Source of the DNA: Terriglobales bacterium | Lineage (GTDB): Bacteria > Acidobacteriota > Terriglobia > Terriglobales > Acidobacteriaceae | Direction: 5' to 3' | DNA: 64,000 bases | Assembly (NCBI GenBank): GCA_035691485.1 | Contig: DASSIZ010000069.1 | Coordinates: forward strand, 186,001 to 250,000 | The notes under the pieces: model-generated | What the model was told of the DNA's origin: nothing | Database searches by the model: none | Seen by the model: only the letters and a program-made list of their open reading frames with translations | Position numbers and translations under genes: made by a program | Shown: positions 33,613 through 41,370 of the stretch, one piece after another | How positions within the stretch are numbered: position 1 is the first letter of the stretch | How the letters are laid out: every line of letters starts with the position of its first letter

Positions 33613-35457
33613 ATGCCCGGCGCTTCCAGAATCGTCCCGGTCATCCTCGCCGCTGGACCCTCAAGCCTGGGATTTCCCACGGCGCTCGCCAGGTTCGGGG
33701 AAAGCACCGCGCTCGACATTGCCCTCCGAAACTGCGCCGGATTGGGACCGCCGATCGTCGTTCTCGGCTGTGAGGCCAAGCGCATCCGCGAACACGTGCC
33801 CGCCGGCATCACAGTGGTTGTGAACCCGGCTTGGCGTTCCGGGCAGATGTCGTCGCTCCAGTCCGCGCTCGCCCAAATCCCGCCCGCCGCGGATTTCATG
33901 CTCTACCCGGTGGACTACCCGCTGCTCACGCGCAAGATCATTCAAAAGCTGGTTACCGGCTTCCGCGCACGCTCGGCCCGACAGGCCATCGCCATCCCAA
34001 GATTCCATGACCGCAGCGGCCACCCGGTGATTTTTTCCGCGAGCCTGCGCGCCGAATTCGAGTCGGCCGCCACCGCGCGCGACATCGTTTATCGGAACTC
34101 CAGGCGGGTGAAGTTTGTGGGCGTCTCCACCGATGCCATCTGGCGCGACCTCGACAGCCCCAGCGCGTATCGCGCCCGAGTTCGCGAATACGAGCCGAGT
34201 GTGTGGCGCGGGTCCCCAACCCGCGGTCGCAAGGGTCGGAGAGCCGTGGCACGCTCCGGTGGTACTGGCTCCGGGCATTTTGGTTCCTATCTCGACGAAC
34301 TCCGTTCCGGTCTTCCCATCACGCGCGACATGGCATTGCGCCTCATCGCGTGCGACGACCGCGACCTGCCCCAACTGCTCGCCACCGCCGTTCATGTCAA
34401 AGAACAATTCCACCCTGGCGTCATTACTTACTCGCGCAAGGTGTTTCTCCCGCTCACCAACCTCTGCCGCGACTATTGCGGATACTGCATCTTCCGCCGC
34501 GACCCCGGCCAGACCGGCGCCCACACCATGGCGCCTGAGGAAGTCTTGCGCGTCTGCCGCGCCGGCGAACGCCTGGGCTGCCGTGAAGCGCTGTTCAGCC
34601 TTGGCGACAAGCCGGAGCTTCTCTTCTCCCAGATGCGCGCAGCCCTGCGCCATCTCGGCTACAAGTCCACCCTGCATTACCTGGAAGCGATGTGCGAACT
34701 GGTGCTGCGTGAGACCAGTCTCATACCTCACGCCAATCCGGGCTTGATGAGCCCCCAGTGGCTGCGACGCCTGCGCGCCGTCTCCCCCAGCCTTGGCCTG
34801 ATGCTCGAGAGCACCAGCAACAAACTGATGCGCGGGGCAGCGCATCGCGGGGCACCCGACAAGGTTCCGGCGCTGCGGCTTGGGGTCATCGAGGCCGCGG
34901 GCAGGCAGGCAATTCCCTTCACCACCGGAATCCTGGTCGGCATCGGCGAAACCAGGCGCGACCGCGTGAATTCTCTGTTCGCCATCGCTGAGCTGCACCG
35001 CCGTTACGGTCACATCCAGGAGGTAATCGTGCAGAACTTCCGGGTGAAACCGGAGATTCCCATGTCGCGACAACCGGAGCCCACCACCGGCGAGATGTTG
35101 CGCACCGTGGCCGTGGCGCGGCTCATCCTACGCAACATGAACCTGCAGGCGCCGCCAAACCTCTCCGCGCCCGATTACCACCAACTGCTCTCGGCCGGAA
35201 TCAACGACTGGGGCGGAGTTTCGCCGCTGACACCCGATTTCATCAATCCCGAGCGCCCTTGGCCTCATCTGCATGAACTCGAAGAACGTACCCGTGCCGC
35301 CGGTTTTGTCTTGCGACAGCGCCTTCCTGTCTATCCGGAGTTCTTGCCGCATGTCGCGACCGCCGGTGGTCTTGCGGCGGACAAGACTCGCGCTGCTGCT
35401 GATAGCGAAGGCTACGCAATCACACCATCTGTCGCGACGCGGCTCGCGAGTGCGTAA
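33613..35457 (+). CDS. cofG: MocA-like nucleotidyltransferase fused to FO synthase subunit CofG
   Basis: A 614-residue two-part protein starting at the ATG at 33613. Residues 5-195 resemble MocA-type molybdopterin cytidylyltransferases, but the nucleotide-binding signature reads LAAGPSSLGFPTAL and lacks the usual Arg and Lys. A Gly/Arg linker (about 197-230) follows. The CofG domain has the radical SAM motif at Cys285, Cys289 and Cys292 (CRDYCGYC) and ends with NDWGGVSPLTPDFINPE. CofG with CofH makes the F420 chromophore FO from tyrosine and a flavin precursor. Within the linker a GTG at 34246 preceded by GGAG could start CofG separately. It heads the F420 operon. Confidence 0.88.
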   Translation: MPGASRIVPVILAAGPSSLGFPTALARFGESTALDIALRNCAGLGPPIVVLGCEAKRIREHVPAGITVVVNPAWRSGQMSSLQSALAQIPPAADFMLYPVDYPLLTRKIIQKLVTGFRARSARQAIAIPRFHDRSGHPVIFSASLRAEFESAATARDIVYRNSRRVKFVGVSTDAIWRDLDSPSAYRARVREYEPSVWRGSPTRGRKGRRAVARSGGTGSGHFGSYLDELRSGLPITRDMALRLIACDDRDLPQLLATAVHVKEQFHPGVITYSRKVFLPLTNLCRDYCGYCIFRRDPGQTGAHTMAPEEVLRVCRAGERLGCREALFSLGDKPELLFSQMRAALRHLGYKSTLHYLEAMCELVLRETSLIPHANPGLMSPQWLRRLRAVSPSLGLMLESTSNKLMRGAAHRGAPDKVPALRLGVIEAAGRQAIPFTTGILVGIGETRRDRVNSLFAIAELHRRYGHIQEVIVQNFRVKPEIPMSRQPEPTTGEMLRTVAVARLILRNMNLQAPPNLSAPDYHQLLSAGINDWGGVSPLTPDFINPERPWPHLHELEERTRAAGFVLRQRLPVYPEFLPHVATAGGLAADKTRAAADSEGYAITPSVATRLASA

Positions 35458-35517
35458 AACATTTGTAGTTGCTACGAGCCACCAGCCGCTAGCTACTCGG
35501 CTGAAGCTGAAAATGAA

Positions 35518-36459
35518 ATGATTACCGTCCTGACTGGCGGAACCGGCGGCGCAAAATTCGTGCAGGGTTTGGTGCGCGTCATCGCGCCGGAGGAACTCAC
35601 GGTCATCGTCAACACTGGCGACGACCTTACCTGGTGGGGACTTCATGTCTCCCCAGATGTCGATTCCATTCTGTACGCGCTTGCCGGCCTGCTGAGCCGC
35701 GAGCGCGGATGGGGCGTCGAGGGCGATACCTTCACCTGCATGGAGCGCATGCGGCGACTCGGTGCGCCGTCGTGGTTCCAACTTGGCGACCGCGACCTGG
35801 CCACTCATCTTCGCCGCACCGAGCTGCTGGCCTCCCATACTCTCGCCGAAGCCACCGCGGAACTCGCGTCGGAAATGGGCCTGCACACGTGCATTCTGCC
35901 TATGTCCAACGATCGCGTGGAAACCTGTGTGCTCACGCCCGGCGGCGAATTGACCTTCCAGCAATACTTCGTTCGCGAGCGCTATCGCGTGCCCGCCACC
36001 GGGGTGAGATTCTCCGGCGCCGAACGGGCGCAGCCCGCGCCGGGAGTGATCGCGGCCATTCGCGATGCCGATGCGGTGCTGATCGCGCCCAGCAATCCGG
36101 TCACCAGCATCGGCCCCATCCTGAGCGTTCCCGGAATTCGCGACGCACTTCGTGAGACCACGGCGCAGATTGCCGCGGTCAGCCCCATCGTCGGCGGCGC
36201 TGCCGTCTCCGGTCCCGCGGGTGAACTGATGAAGGCGCAGCATCTTCCGGTTTCCATGGCGGGCGTGGCGGAAGCCTATGCGGATTTCCTCGACATTTTG
36301 ATCGCCGACACCGCCGATCGTTTGGCACCGGTCTCTGACCCCTGTGACGTCAGGACCGTGTTCACGAACACGATCATGTCCACCGACGACGCCAAGGCCG
36401 AACTGGCGCGCGTGGCGATCGCCTCAGTCATGCCCGCAGGAGCGCTCAAGCCGCAATGA
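35518..36459 (+). CDS. cofD: CofD/FbiA 2-phospho-L-lactate transferase
   Basis: A 313-residue enzyme that joins an activated lactyl-phosphate (or phosphoenolpyruvyl) group to FO, giving F420-0 or its dehydro form. It opens with the nucleotide-binding MITVLTGGTGGAKFVQGL, then VNTGDDLTWWGLHVSPDVDSILYALAG, and later IAPSNPVTSIGPILSVPGIR, SPIVGGAAVSGPAGELM and a C-terminal FTNTIMSTDDAKAELA; all are CofD landmarks. The length is normal for the family. It follows CofG by 60 bases and overlaps cofC by four bases (ATGA), so the two activating and transfer steps are encoded as a coupled pair. Confidence 0.95.
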   Translation: MITVLTGGTGGAKFVQGLVRVIAPEELTVIVNTGDDLTWWGLHVSPDVDSILYALAGLLSRERGWGVEGDTFTCMERMRRLGAPSWFQLGDRDLATHLRRTELLASHTLAEATAELASEMGLHTCILPMSNDRVETCVLTPGGELTFQQYFVRERYRVPATGVRFSGAERAQPAPGVIAAIRDADAVLIAPSNPVTSIGPILSVPGIRDALRETTAQIAAVSPIVGGAAVSGPAGELMKAQHLPVSMAGVAEAYADFLDILIADTADRLAPVSDPCDVRTVFTNTIMSTDDAKAELARVAIASVMPAGALKPQ

Positions 36460-37121
36460 TCCTGGTCCCAGTCAAAGAAATGTCCACTGCCAAGCAGCGC
36501 CTGGCCTCGGTGCTGACGCAGGAGCAGCGCACCGCGCTGGCCCGTACCATGCTGAAGGACATCTGCGCGGCACTGGCGGAGGTGAAGCCACGGCCCGTAA
36601 TTGCGCTCGTCAGCAACGACGCATTCGCCGCTGGCCTGGCGCGCCATTACGGTTTCGACATCATCGTGGACAATGACAATCTCGGCGAGAGCGAGGCCAT
36701 CGCCATGGCTACTGCCGAAGCGCAGAGACGCGGCGCCGAGTTCACCCTGGTGCTGCCCGGCGACATCCCGCTGCTCCGCTCATCCGAGGTCGAAGCGGTG
36801 CTGGCCAAAATGCCAGAACAAGGTTCGGTGTTGGTGCCCGCCGCCGATGGCCGCGGCACCAACGCGGTCCTGCGCCGTCCCGCCGCCCTGTTCCCGCTGC
36901 GCTTCGGCAACGACAGCTTCCAGCCGCATCATGCTGCGGCGCTTGCCACCGGCAAAGCGTGTGTTGTGCTCGACAACGCGGATTTGCCGGGAATTGCGCT
37001 TGATATCGATCGCCCCGCCGATCTTGCCCAATTGCTCGGTTTTCCCATGCGGACCCGAACCCAAAAACTGCTCTGCGAGTGGAAACTCCCGGAGCGTTGG
37101 CGCGGCAAAGCAAGTGCGTGA
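36456..37121 (+). CDS. cofC: CofC/FbiD phospholactate (phosphoenolpyruvate) guanylyltransferase
   Basis: A 221-residue MobA-like nucleotidyltransferase that makes the GDP-activated lactyl or pyruvyl donor used by CofD. The opening MILVPVKEMSTAKQRLASVLTQEQR contains the family VPVKxxxxAKxRL. Further marks are DNDNLGESEAIAMATAEA, the metal-binding LPGDIPLL and RGTNAVLRRPAALFPLRFGNDSF. All are intact, in contrast to the degenerate MocA-like domain fused to CofG. Its start overlaps cofD. After it the operon has a 148-base gap before a small membrane ORF. Confidence 0.94.
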   Translation: MILVPVKEMSTAKQRLASVLTQEQRTALARTMLKDICAALAEVKPRPVIALVSNDAFAAGLARHYGFDIIVDNDNLGESEAIAMATAEAQRRGAEFTLVLPGDIPLLRSSEVEAVLAKMPEQGSVLVPAADGRGTNAVLRRPAALFPLRFGNDSFQPHHAAALATGKACVVLDNADLPGIALDIDRPADLAQLLGFPMRTRTQKLLCEWKLPERWRGKASA

Positions 37122-37269
37122 AAAGACAAGTCCCGGGCCGTGAGCCCGGATCCGCGCTGAACCCACCTGTTACCTCTGTCATGCTGCGTTACCCGCGTCA
37201 CGTATTCTTCACCCCTGTGCCGCGATATCGTGGGCGCGTTCGATTCGCGGTTCTTCCCTGGAGGGGGAC

Positions 37270-37413
37270 ATGGCTTCTGTCGTGGCAGTGACCTTTCTTT
37301 CCGCCTTTACGCTGTATCTCGGTACCTACATCGCCGACCGCGTGGAAAACTTCAAGTGCACCGCCTGTGGTCTGCCACGGCAAGAGCCCATCCGTCGGCG
37401 CGCCAATTCCTAG
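37270..37413 (+). CDS. 47-residue membrane micro-protein with CxxC inside the F420 operon
   Basis: A short ORF with a very strong ribosome-binding site (GGAGGGGGAC directly before the ATG). It encodes MASVVAVTFLSAFTLYLGTY, a single membrane helix, followed by IADRVENFKC and a CTACG element with the last cysteine pair spaced as CxxC (Cys30 and Cys33), and a basic tail ending RRRANS. The stop is TAG at 37411. It lies between cofC and cofE, with 148 and 73 bases on either side. The function is unknown; a metal-binding or membrane-tethering role is only a guess. The strong start context makes translation likely. Confidence 0.6.
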   Translation: MASVVAVTFLSAFTLYLGTYIADRVENFKCTACGLPRQEPIRRRANS

Positions 37414-37486
37414 CCAACTGCCGGCGGCGGCAAGCTGCCGCGCCACAACCATCGGCGGCTTCTCCTGATACATTGATCGGGCGCTT

Positions 37487-38239
37487 ATGCCCGTCGTTTC
37501 CGCCATTCCGATTCCCGGCATCGGCGACATTCTGCCGGGAGATTCCATACCTGACATCATTCGCGACGCCGTGAAGCGTTCGCGGCTGCGCTTCCGCCGC
37601 GGCGACATCCTGGTCATCACCCACAAGATAGTTTCCAAGGCGGAGCGTCAGATCATTGCCCTCGACAAGGTTCGTCCGCGGCCGGCGGCGGTGCGCCGCG
37701 CGCAGCAGCACAAGCTCGACGCGCGCGTGGTCGAACTGGGGCTGGCGGAAGCGACCAGGATCGTTCGCCGGCGCCGCAACGTGCTCATCACCGAGACCGC
37801 GCACGGCTTGGTGTGCGCCAATAGCGGCGTGGACGTGTCCAATGTCGATGGCGGACGCAGCGCCGTGCTGCTGCCGCGCGATCCCGACAAATCCGCTCGA
37901 CAAATTCATGACGCACTGCGACGCCGCCTCGGGTTCGCCGTTCCGGTTATCATTACCGATACTTTCGGCCGTCCTTGGCGCGAAGGTCTGGCAGAGGTGG
38001 CGATCGGCGTTGCCGGAATGAAGCCGTTCCGCGACTTCCGCGCGCAGCGCGATCCCTACGGCTATGCGCTGCGCGTCAGCCTGGAAGCCGCGGCCGACGA
38101 ACTGGCCGGAATGGCAGGACTGGCGTGCGGCAAACTGTCGCGCATGCCTGCATGTATCATTCGGGGCTTCGAGTACGAACCGGGAAGGGGCAGCGGAAGG
38201 GACTTGATCCGCGCACGGGAACGCGACCTGTTCCGGTAA
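37487..38239 (+). CDS. cofE: CofE/FbiB-N coenzyme F420-0:L-glutamate ligase
   Basis: A 250-residue GTP-dependent ligase that adds glutamate to F420-0. It has the family segments IPGIGDILPGDSIPDII, RRGDILVITHKIVSKAERQI, the LITETAHGLVCANSGVDVSNVDGG core, PVIITDTFGRPWREGLAEVAIGVAG and the DPYGYALRVSLEAAADELAGMAGL end. It is the single-domain form; the C-terminal reductase domain found fused in actinobacterial FbiB is missing, so the final reduction step, if needed, must be done elsewhere. The ATG at 37487 lacks a strong ribosome-binding site. It is followed by cofH after 50 bases. Confidence 0.94.
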   Translation: MPVVSAIPIPGIGDILPGDSIPDIIRDAVKRSRLRFRRGDILVITHKIVSKAERQIIALDKVRPRPAAVRRAQQHKLDARVVELGLAEATRIVRRRRNVLITETAHGLVCANSGVDVSNVDGGRSAVLLPRDPDKSARQIHDALRRRLGFAVPVIITDTFGRPWREGLAEVAIGVAGMKPFRDFRAQRDPYGYALRVSLEAAADELAGMAGLACGKLSRMPACIIRGFEYEPGRGSGRDLIRARERDLFR

Positions 38240-38289
38240 ATAGCCGGCATTACAATCTTCAGACGACGTCACGCATCGAATGTGATCGA

Positions 38290-39507
38290 ATGACGAATTT
38301 CGAACCAATCGTCGCAGCGAAATGGGAAGAGGTAGCCAAGGATACGTGCGCCGAAGTTCGCGCGTCCTTGGAAACCGTTCTCGCGTCGCACGACGGCGGC
38401 CGCCTCACGCGCGAGCAGTGCCTGCGCCTCGCTTCCGCCGAAGGCACCGACCTGATCGCCCTGGTCGTTGCGGCGGACGAGGTGCGGCGCGCGATCGCCG
38501 GTGACGTGGTCACCTACGTCGTCAATCGCAACATCAATTTCACGAATGTGTGTTTCGTCGGCTGCAAGTTTTGTGCCTTCAGCCGCGGCCCGCGCGAGGA
38601 CGACGCCTACTTTCTTACGCTCGAAGACGTAGGCCGTCGCACGCGCGAAGCCCGCGACCGCGGTGCCACGGAAGTTTGCATCCAGGGGGGCCTGCCGCGA
38701 GACCTGTCTCCTTTTTATTACCGCGACATTCTGCGCGCCGTGAAAACCGCTGTTCCCGACATGCACACGCACGCGTTTTCGCCGATGGAAGTTGCTTACG
38801 GTATTGAACTCACCGGCATGAGCACGCGTGATTACCTGTGCATGCTTCGCGATAACGGCCTCAACACGCTGCCCGGCACGGCGGCGGAAATTCTCGACGA
38901 CGACGTTCGCACCCTGATCTCGCGCAACAAACTTTCCACCGCGCGCTGGCGCGAGATCATCACCACCGCGCACCAGTGCGGCATTCGCAGCACGTCGACG
39001 CTGATGTACGGGCACATCGAGACAACCGGCCACTGGGTCAACCAACTGCTGCTGCTGCGCGAGATTCAGGCCCAGACTGGCGGTTTCACCGAGTTCGTGC
39101 CGCTGGGCTTCGTGCACCAGAACACGCTGCTGTTCCAGGAAGGGATGGCGCGACCGGGACCAACCATGGCGGAGCACTTGAAAATTCACGCGCTCGCACG
39201 GGTAATGCTGGCCGGTTCCATCCGCAACGTGCAGGTCTCGTGGGTCAAGCTCAGCCGGGAGACTGCGCAGCTTTGCCTGCGCGCCGGCGCCAACGATTAC
39301 GGCGGCACACTCATGGACGAGAACATCTCGCGACTGGCGGGAGCGACCTCGGGCGAGTATCTCAGCCCGGAGCAGTTCCACCGGCGTATCCGTGAGTTGG
39401 GGCGCGTGCCGGCGGAAAGAAACACCACGTACAGCAAACTGAAATTATTCGACCAAGTTAATCCGTCAGGCAATACAACGGGTACCTTTGTCGCTCGTTT
39501 CCGATGA
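38290..39507 (+). CDS. cofH: FO synthase subunit CofH (radical SAM)
   Basis: A 405-residue radical SAM enzyme that acts with CofG to make the 5-deazaflavin FO, adding the tyrosine-derived part. The motif CxxxCxxC is at Cys88, Cys92 and Cys95 (CFVGCKFC), preceded by NRNINFTNV. Later marks are EVCIQGGLPRDL, HAFSPMEVAYG, the GTAAEILDDDVR element and SWVKLSRETAQLCLRAGANDYGGTLMDENISRLAG. The start at 38290 (MTNFEPIVAAKW) is supported by family alignment; the frame is open further upstream inside cofE without homology. The start of the reductase gene overlaps its stop by four bases. Confidence 0.93.
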   Translation: MTNFEPIVAAKWEEVAKDTCAEVRASLETVLASHDGGRLTREQCLRLASAEGTDLIALVVAADEVRRAIAGDVVTYVVNRNINFTNVCFVGCKFCAFSRGPREDDAYFLTLEDVGRRTREARDRGATEVCIQGGLPRDLSPFYYRDILRAVKTAVPDMHTHAFSPMEVAYGIELTGMSTRDYLCMLRDNGLNTLPGTAAEILDDDVRTLISRNKLSTARWREIITTAHQCGIRSTSTLMYGHIETTGHWVNQLLLLREIQAQTGGFTEFVPLGFVHQNTLLFQEGMARPGPTMAEHLKIHALARVMLAGSIRNVQVSWVKLSRETAQLCLRAGANDYGGTLMDENISRLAGATSGEYLSPEQFHRRIRELGRVPAERNTTYSKLKLFDQVNPSGNTTGTFVARFR

Positions 39508-40214
39508 TGAACTGGACGACGGTACTGGGCTCGAACATGATCACTACCGTGGCAATTGTCGGGGGAACGGGACCGGAGGGGCGCGGGCTGGCGACGCGCT
39601 GGGCGCGAGCGGGGCTGCACGTCATTATCGGCTCGCGAGACGAGAACCGGGCGCGCTTGACGGCGCAGGAGATTGGCAGGCTTTCGGAAACTGAAACTGC
39701 GGTGGAAGGCATGGAGAATTCCGCCGCGGTGGGCGCCAGCGACGTGGTGGTGCTCACGGTCCCGTTTGAAGGCCAAGCCGCGACGCTGAAGCAGTTGCGC
39801 AGCCACTTCCGTCTGGGCGCGGTGCTGGTATGCGCAACAGTGCCGCTGGCTAGCGGCGTGGGCGACAAAGGCTCGCGCGTGCTCGGGGTCTGGCAGGGGT
39901 CGGCAGCGCAGCAGGCGGCCGAGATGGCGCCGCCGGGCGTCACCGTCGTAGGCGCCTTTCAGAACATTTCGGCAAGCCTGCTGGAGACCGCGGTGCCGGT
40001 CGAATGCGACGTGATCGTATGTACGGACAGCGACAATGCAAAGGAAGTGGCGTACGAACTGGCACGGAAAATTCCGGGGGTACGCCCTATCGATGGCGGC
40101 AAGCTGGAGAATTCGCGCATCGTGGAACAAATCACGGCGCTGCTCATTACCCTCAACATCCGGCACAAAGCGCACTCGGCGGGACTGAGGATTACCGGAA
40201 TTGAGGAAATTTGA
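39504..40214 (+). CDS. npdG: NADPH-dependent F420 reductase
   Basis: A 236-residue Rossmann enzyme that moves hydride between NADPH and coenzyme F420. The dinucleotide-binding start is TTVAIVGGTGPEGRGLATRWARAG, followed by IIGSRDENRA, VLTVPFEG, and VVGAFQNISASLL, all typical of F420:NADPH oxidoreductases. The first ATG overlaps the cofH stop as ATGA; an inner ATG at 39537 would remove 11 residues with no homology, so either start is possible. Its place at the end of the F420 biosynthesis operon suggests that the cell both makes and recycles the cofactor. Confidence 0.92.
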   Translation: MMNWTTVLGSNMITTVAIVGGTGPEGRGLATRWARAGLHVIIGSRDENRARLTAQEIGRLSETETAVEGMENSAAVGASDVVVLTVPFEGQAATLKQLRSHFRLGAVLVCATVPLASGVGDKGSRVLGVWQGSAAQQAAEMAPPGVTVVGAFQNISASLLETAVPVECDVIVCTDSDNAKEVAYELARKIPGVRPIDGGKLENSRIVEQITALLITLNIRHKAHSAGLRITGIEEI

Positions 40215-40294
40215 GAATTTCAAATTGCGGCTTGGGTTCGGCGAAATTGATTGCCTGTGGATGGTCGCGTATAGCGAAAGCAGGTCTTTCGACT

Positions 40295-40322
40295 CGGTGG
40301 CGCGCATCGGTGGCGCGCATCG
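40295..40322. repeat. Two-copy 13-bp tandem repeat
   Basis: CGGTGGCGCGCAT is repeated exactly at 40295-40307 and 40308-40320, with two more bases of a third copy. It lies in the 148-base gap between convergent npdG and ppk2. No stem-loop followed by a T-run is evident beside it. Confidence 0.8.
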
Positions 40323-40362
40323 TCAAACCGGGCATCTTCGCTCAGGACACTTCATTGAGTAG

Positions 40363-41250
40363 CTAGATCTTCCCTTGTTCCAGGAGCTGGCGCGCGTGTT
40401 TTAGTTCCTTGCGCTCCTTCGGAGTAGGCTTAGGGTAGGACAGGTGCAGGGATTCCAGGGTCTCGACCACGGCGGCTGCAACCACGGTTCGCGCGTACCA
40501 CTTGTGGTCTGCCGGAACAACGTACCATGGCGCATCCGCGGTGGCGGTGTTGCGGACCATGTCCTCGTAGGCCTGCATGTAGTCCTTCCAGTATTTGCGC
40601 TCGTGGACGTCCCCGGCAGAAAATTTCCAGTTTTTCTCCGGCTCCTCCAAGCGCGCCATGAACCGCCTGGCTTGTTCCTTGTGGGAGATGTTCAGGAAAA
40701 ACTTGCGCACCACGATCCCGTTAGCGGCCAGATACTGTTCAAACGAACGAATGTGCTCGAAACGCTGTTCCCATATGTCCTTGGTGATCAGGGAAAAAGG
40801 GATTTTTTTCCGCTTGAGCAGTTCGGGGTGGACACGCACCACCAGCACTTCCTCGTAGTAAGAACGGTTGAAGATGCCGATGCGGCGGCGTTCGGGAAGG
40901 CACAGGGAGGTGCGCCACAGGTAATCGTGGTTCAACTCCTCCTCTGATGGCTGCTTGAAGGAGTAGACCTGGACAGCCTGGGGATTGACTCCTGATATGA
41001 CGTGCCTGATGGTGCTGTCTTTTCCGGCGGCGTCCATGCCCTGAAAAATAAGCAGAACGGCCCACTGGTCCTGGGCGTAGAGCTTGTCCTGCAACTCGGT
41101 GAGCCGCTCGATCCCTTGCTGGAGAGCGGCAGCGGCGTGCTCCTTGGAACGGAGCCCGCCGGTGTGGGCGGGATCGTAATCCTTGAGACGGAAATCTGCA
41201 CCCCTGGCAATGCGATAGGGCGCCGCGAGTTGTCCCAGCTTCCTTGCCAT
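40363..41250 (-). CDS. ppk2: Polyphosphate kinase 2 (PPK2) family protein
   Basis: A 295-residue PPK2 enzyme that transfers phosphate between polyphosphate and nucleoside mono- or diphosphates. The start at the ATG 41248-41250 (MARKLGQL) is preferred; a GTG 42 bases upstream is possible. The Walker A loop is FQGMDAAGKDSTIRH, and the lid motif is NRSYYEEVLVVRVHPELL. The second acidic region is in NISHKEQARRFMARL and the C-terminal WYVVPADHKWYARTVVA is conserved. The DAAGKD loop with this length suits the short, single-domain PPK2 classes. It is a single gene, convergent with npdG and divergent from ppiD. Confidence 0.93.
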   Translation of the reverse strand: MARKLGQLAAPYRIARGADFRLKDYDPAHTGGLRSKEHAAAALQQGIERLTELQDKLYAQDQWAVLLIFQGMDAAGKDSTIRHVISGVNPQAVQVYSFKQPSEEELNHDYLWRTSLCLPERRRIGIFNRSYYEEVLVVRVHPELLKRKKIPFSLITKDIWEQRFEHIRSFEQYLAANGIVVRKFFLNISHKEQARRFMARLEEPEKNWKFSAGDVHERKYWKDYMQAYEDMVRNTATADAPWYVVPADHKWYARTVVAAAVVETLESLHLSYPKPTPKERKELKHARQLLEQGKI

Positions 41251-41326
41251 GCGCGGGTGGGGATCGTACCGCGTTTGGGAGCGGCAAGTCACGCCGCCGT
41301 AAACATCCGCCGCTGCGGCTCTCGTT

Positions 41327-41332
41327 TATAAT
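41327..41332 (+). promoter_or_regulatory. Likely -10 box of ppiD
   Basis: A perfect TATAAT lies 38 bases before the ppiD ATG. The -35 position (around 41304-41310) has no close TTGACA match, so the sigma-70 assignment rests on the -10 box. CTGGAG and AGAG upstream of the ATG could serve as ribosome-binding sites. Confidence 0.5.
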
Positions 41333-41370
41333 GAAAAAATTACGCGTACCTATCTGGAGTTACTAGAGAC

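Noticed and set aside
33661-35073. A 470-codon minus-strand open frame opposite the MocA-CofG gene
   Set aside because: The plus strand has clear nucleotidyltransferase and CofG motifs; the antisense frame is a GC-driven artefact.
38269-39381. A 370-codon minus-strand open frame opposite cofH
   Set aside because: cofH has an intact radical SAM motif and operon context; the antisense product is compositionally biased and unsupported.
40295-40322. The 13-bp tandem repeat as a terminator or mobile-element scar
   Set aside because: It has only two copies, no T-run and no flanking inverted repeats or transposase.
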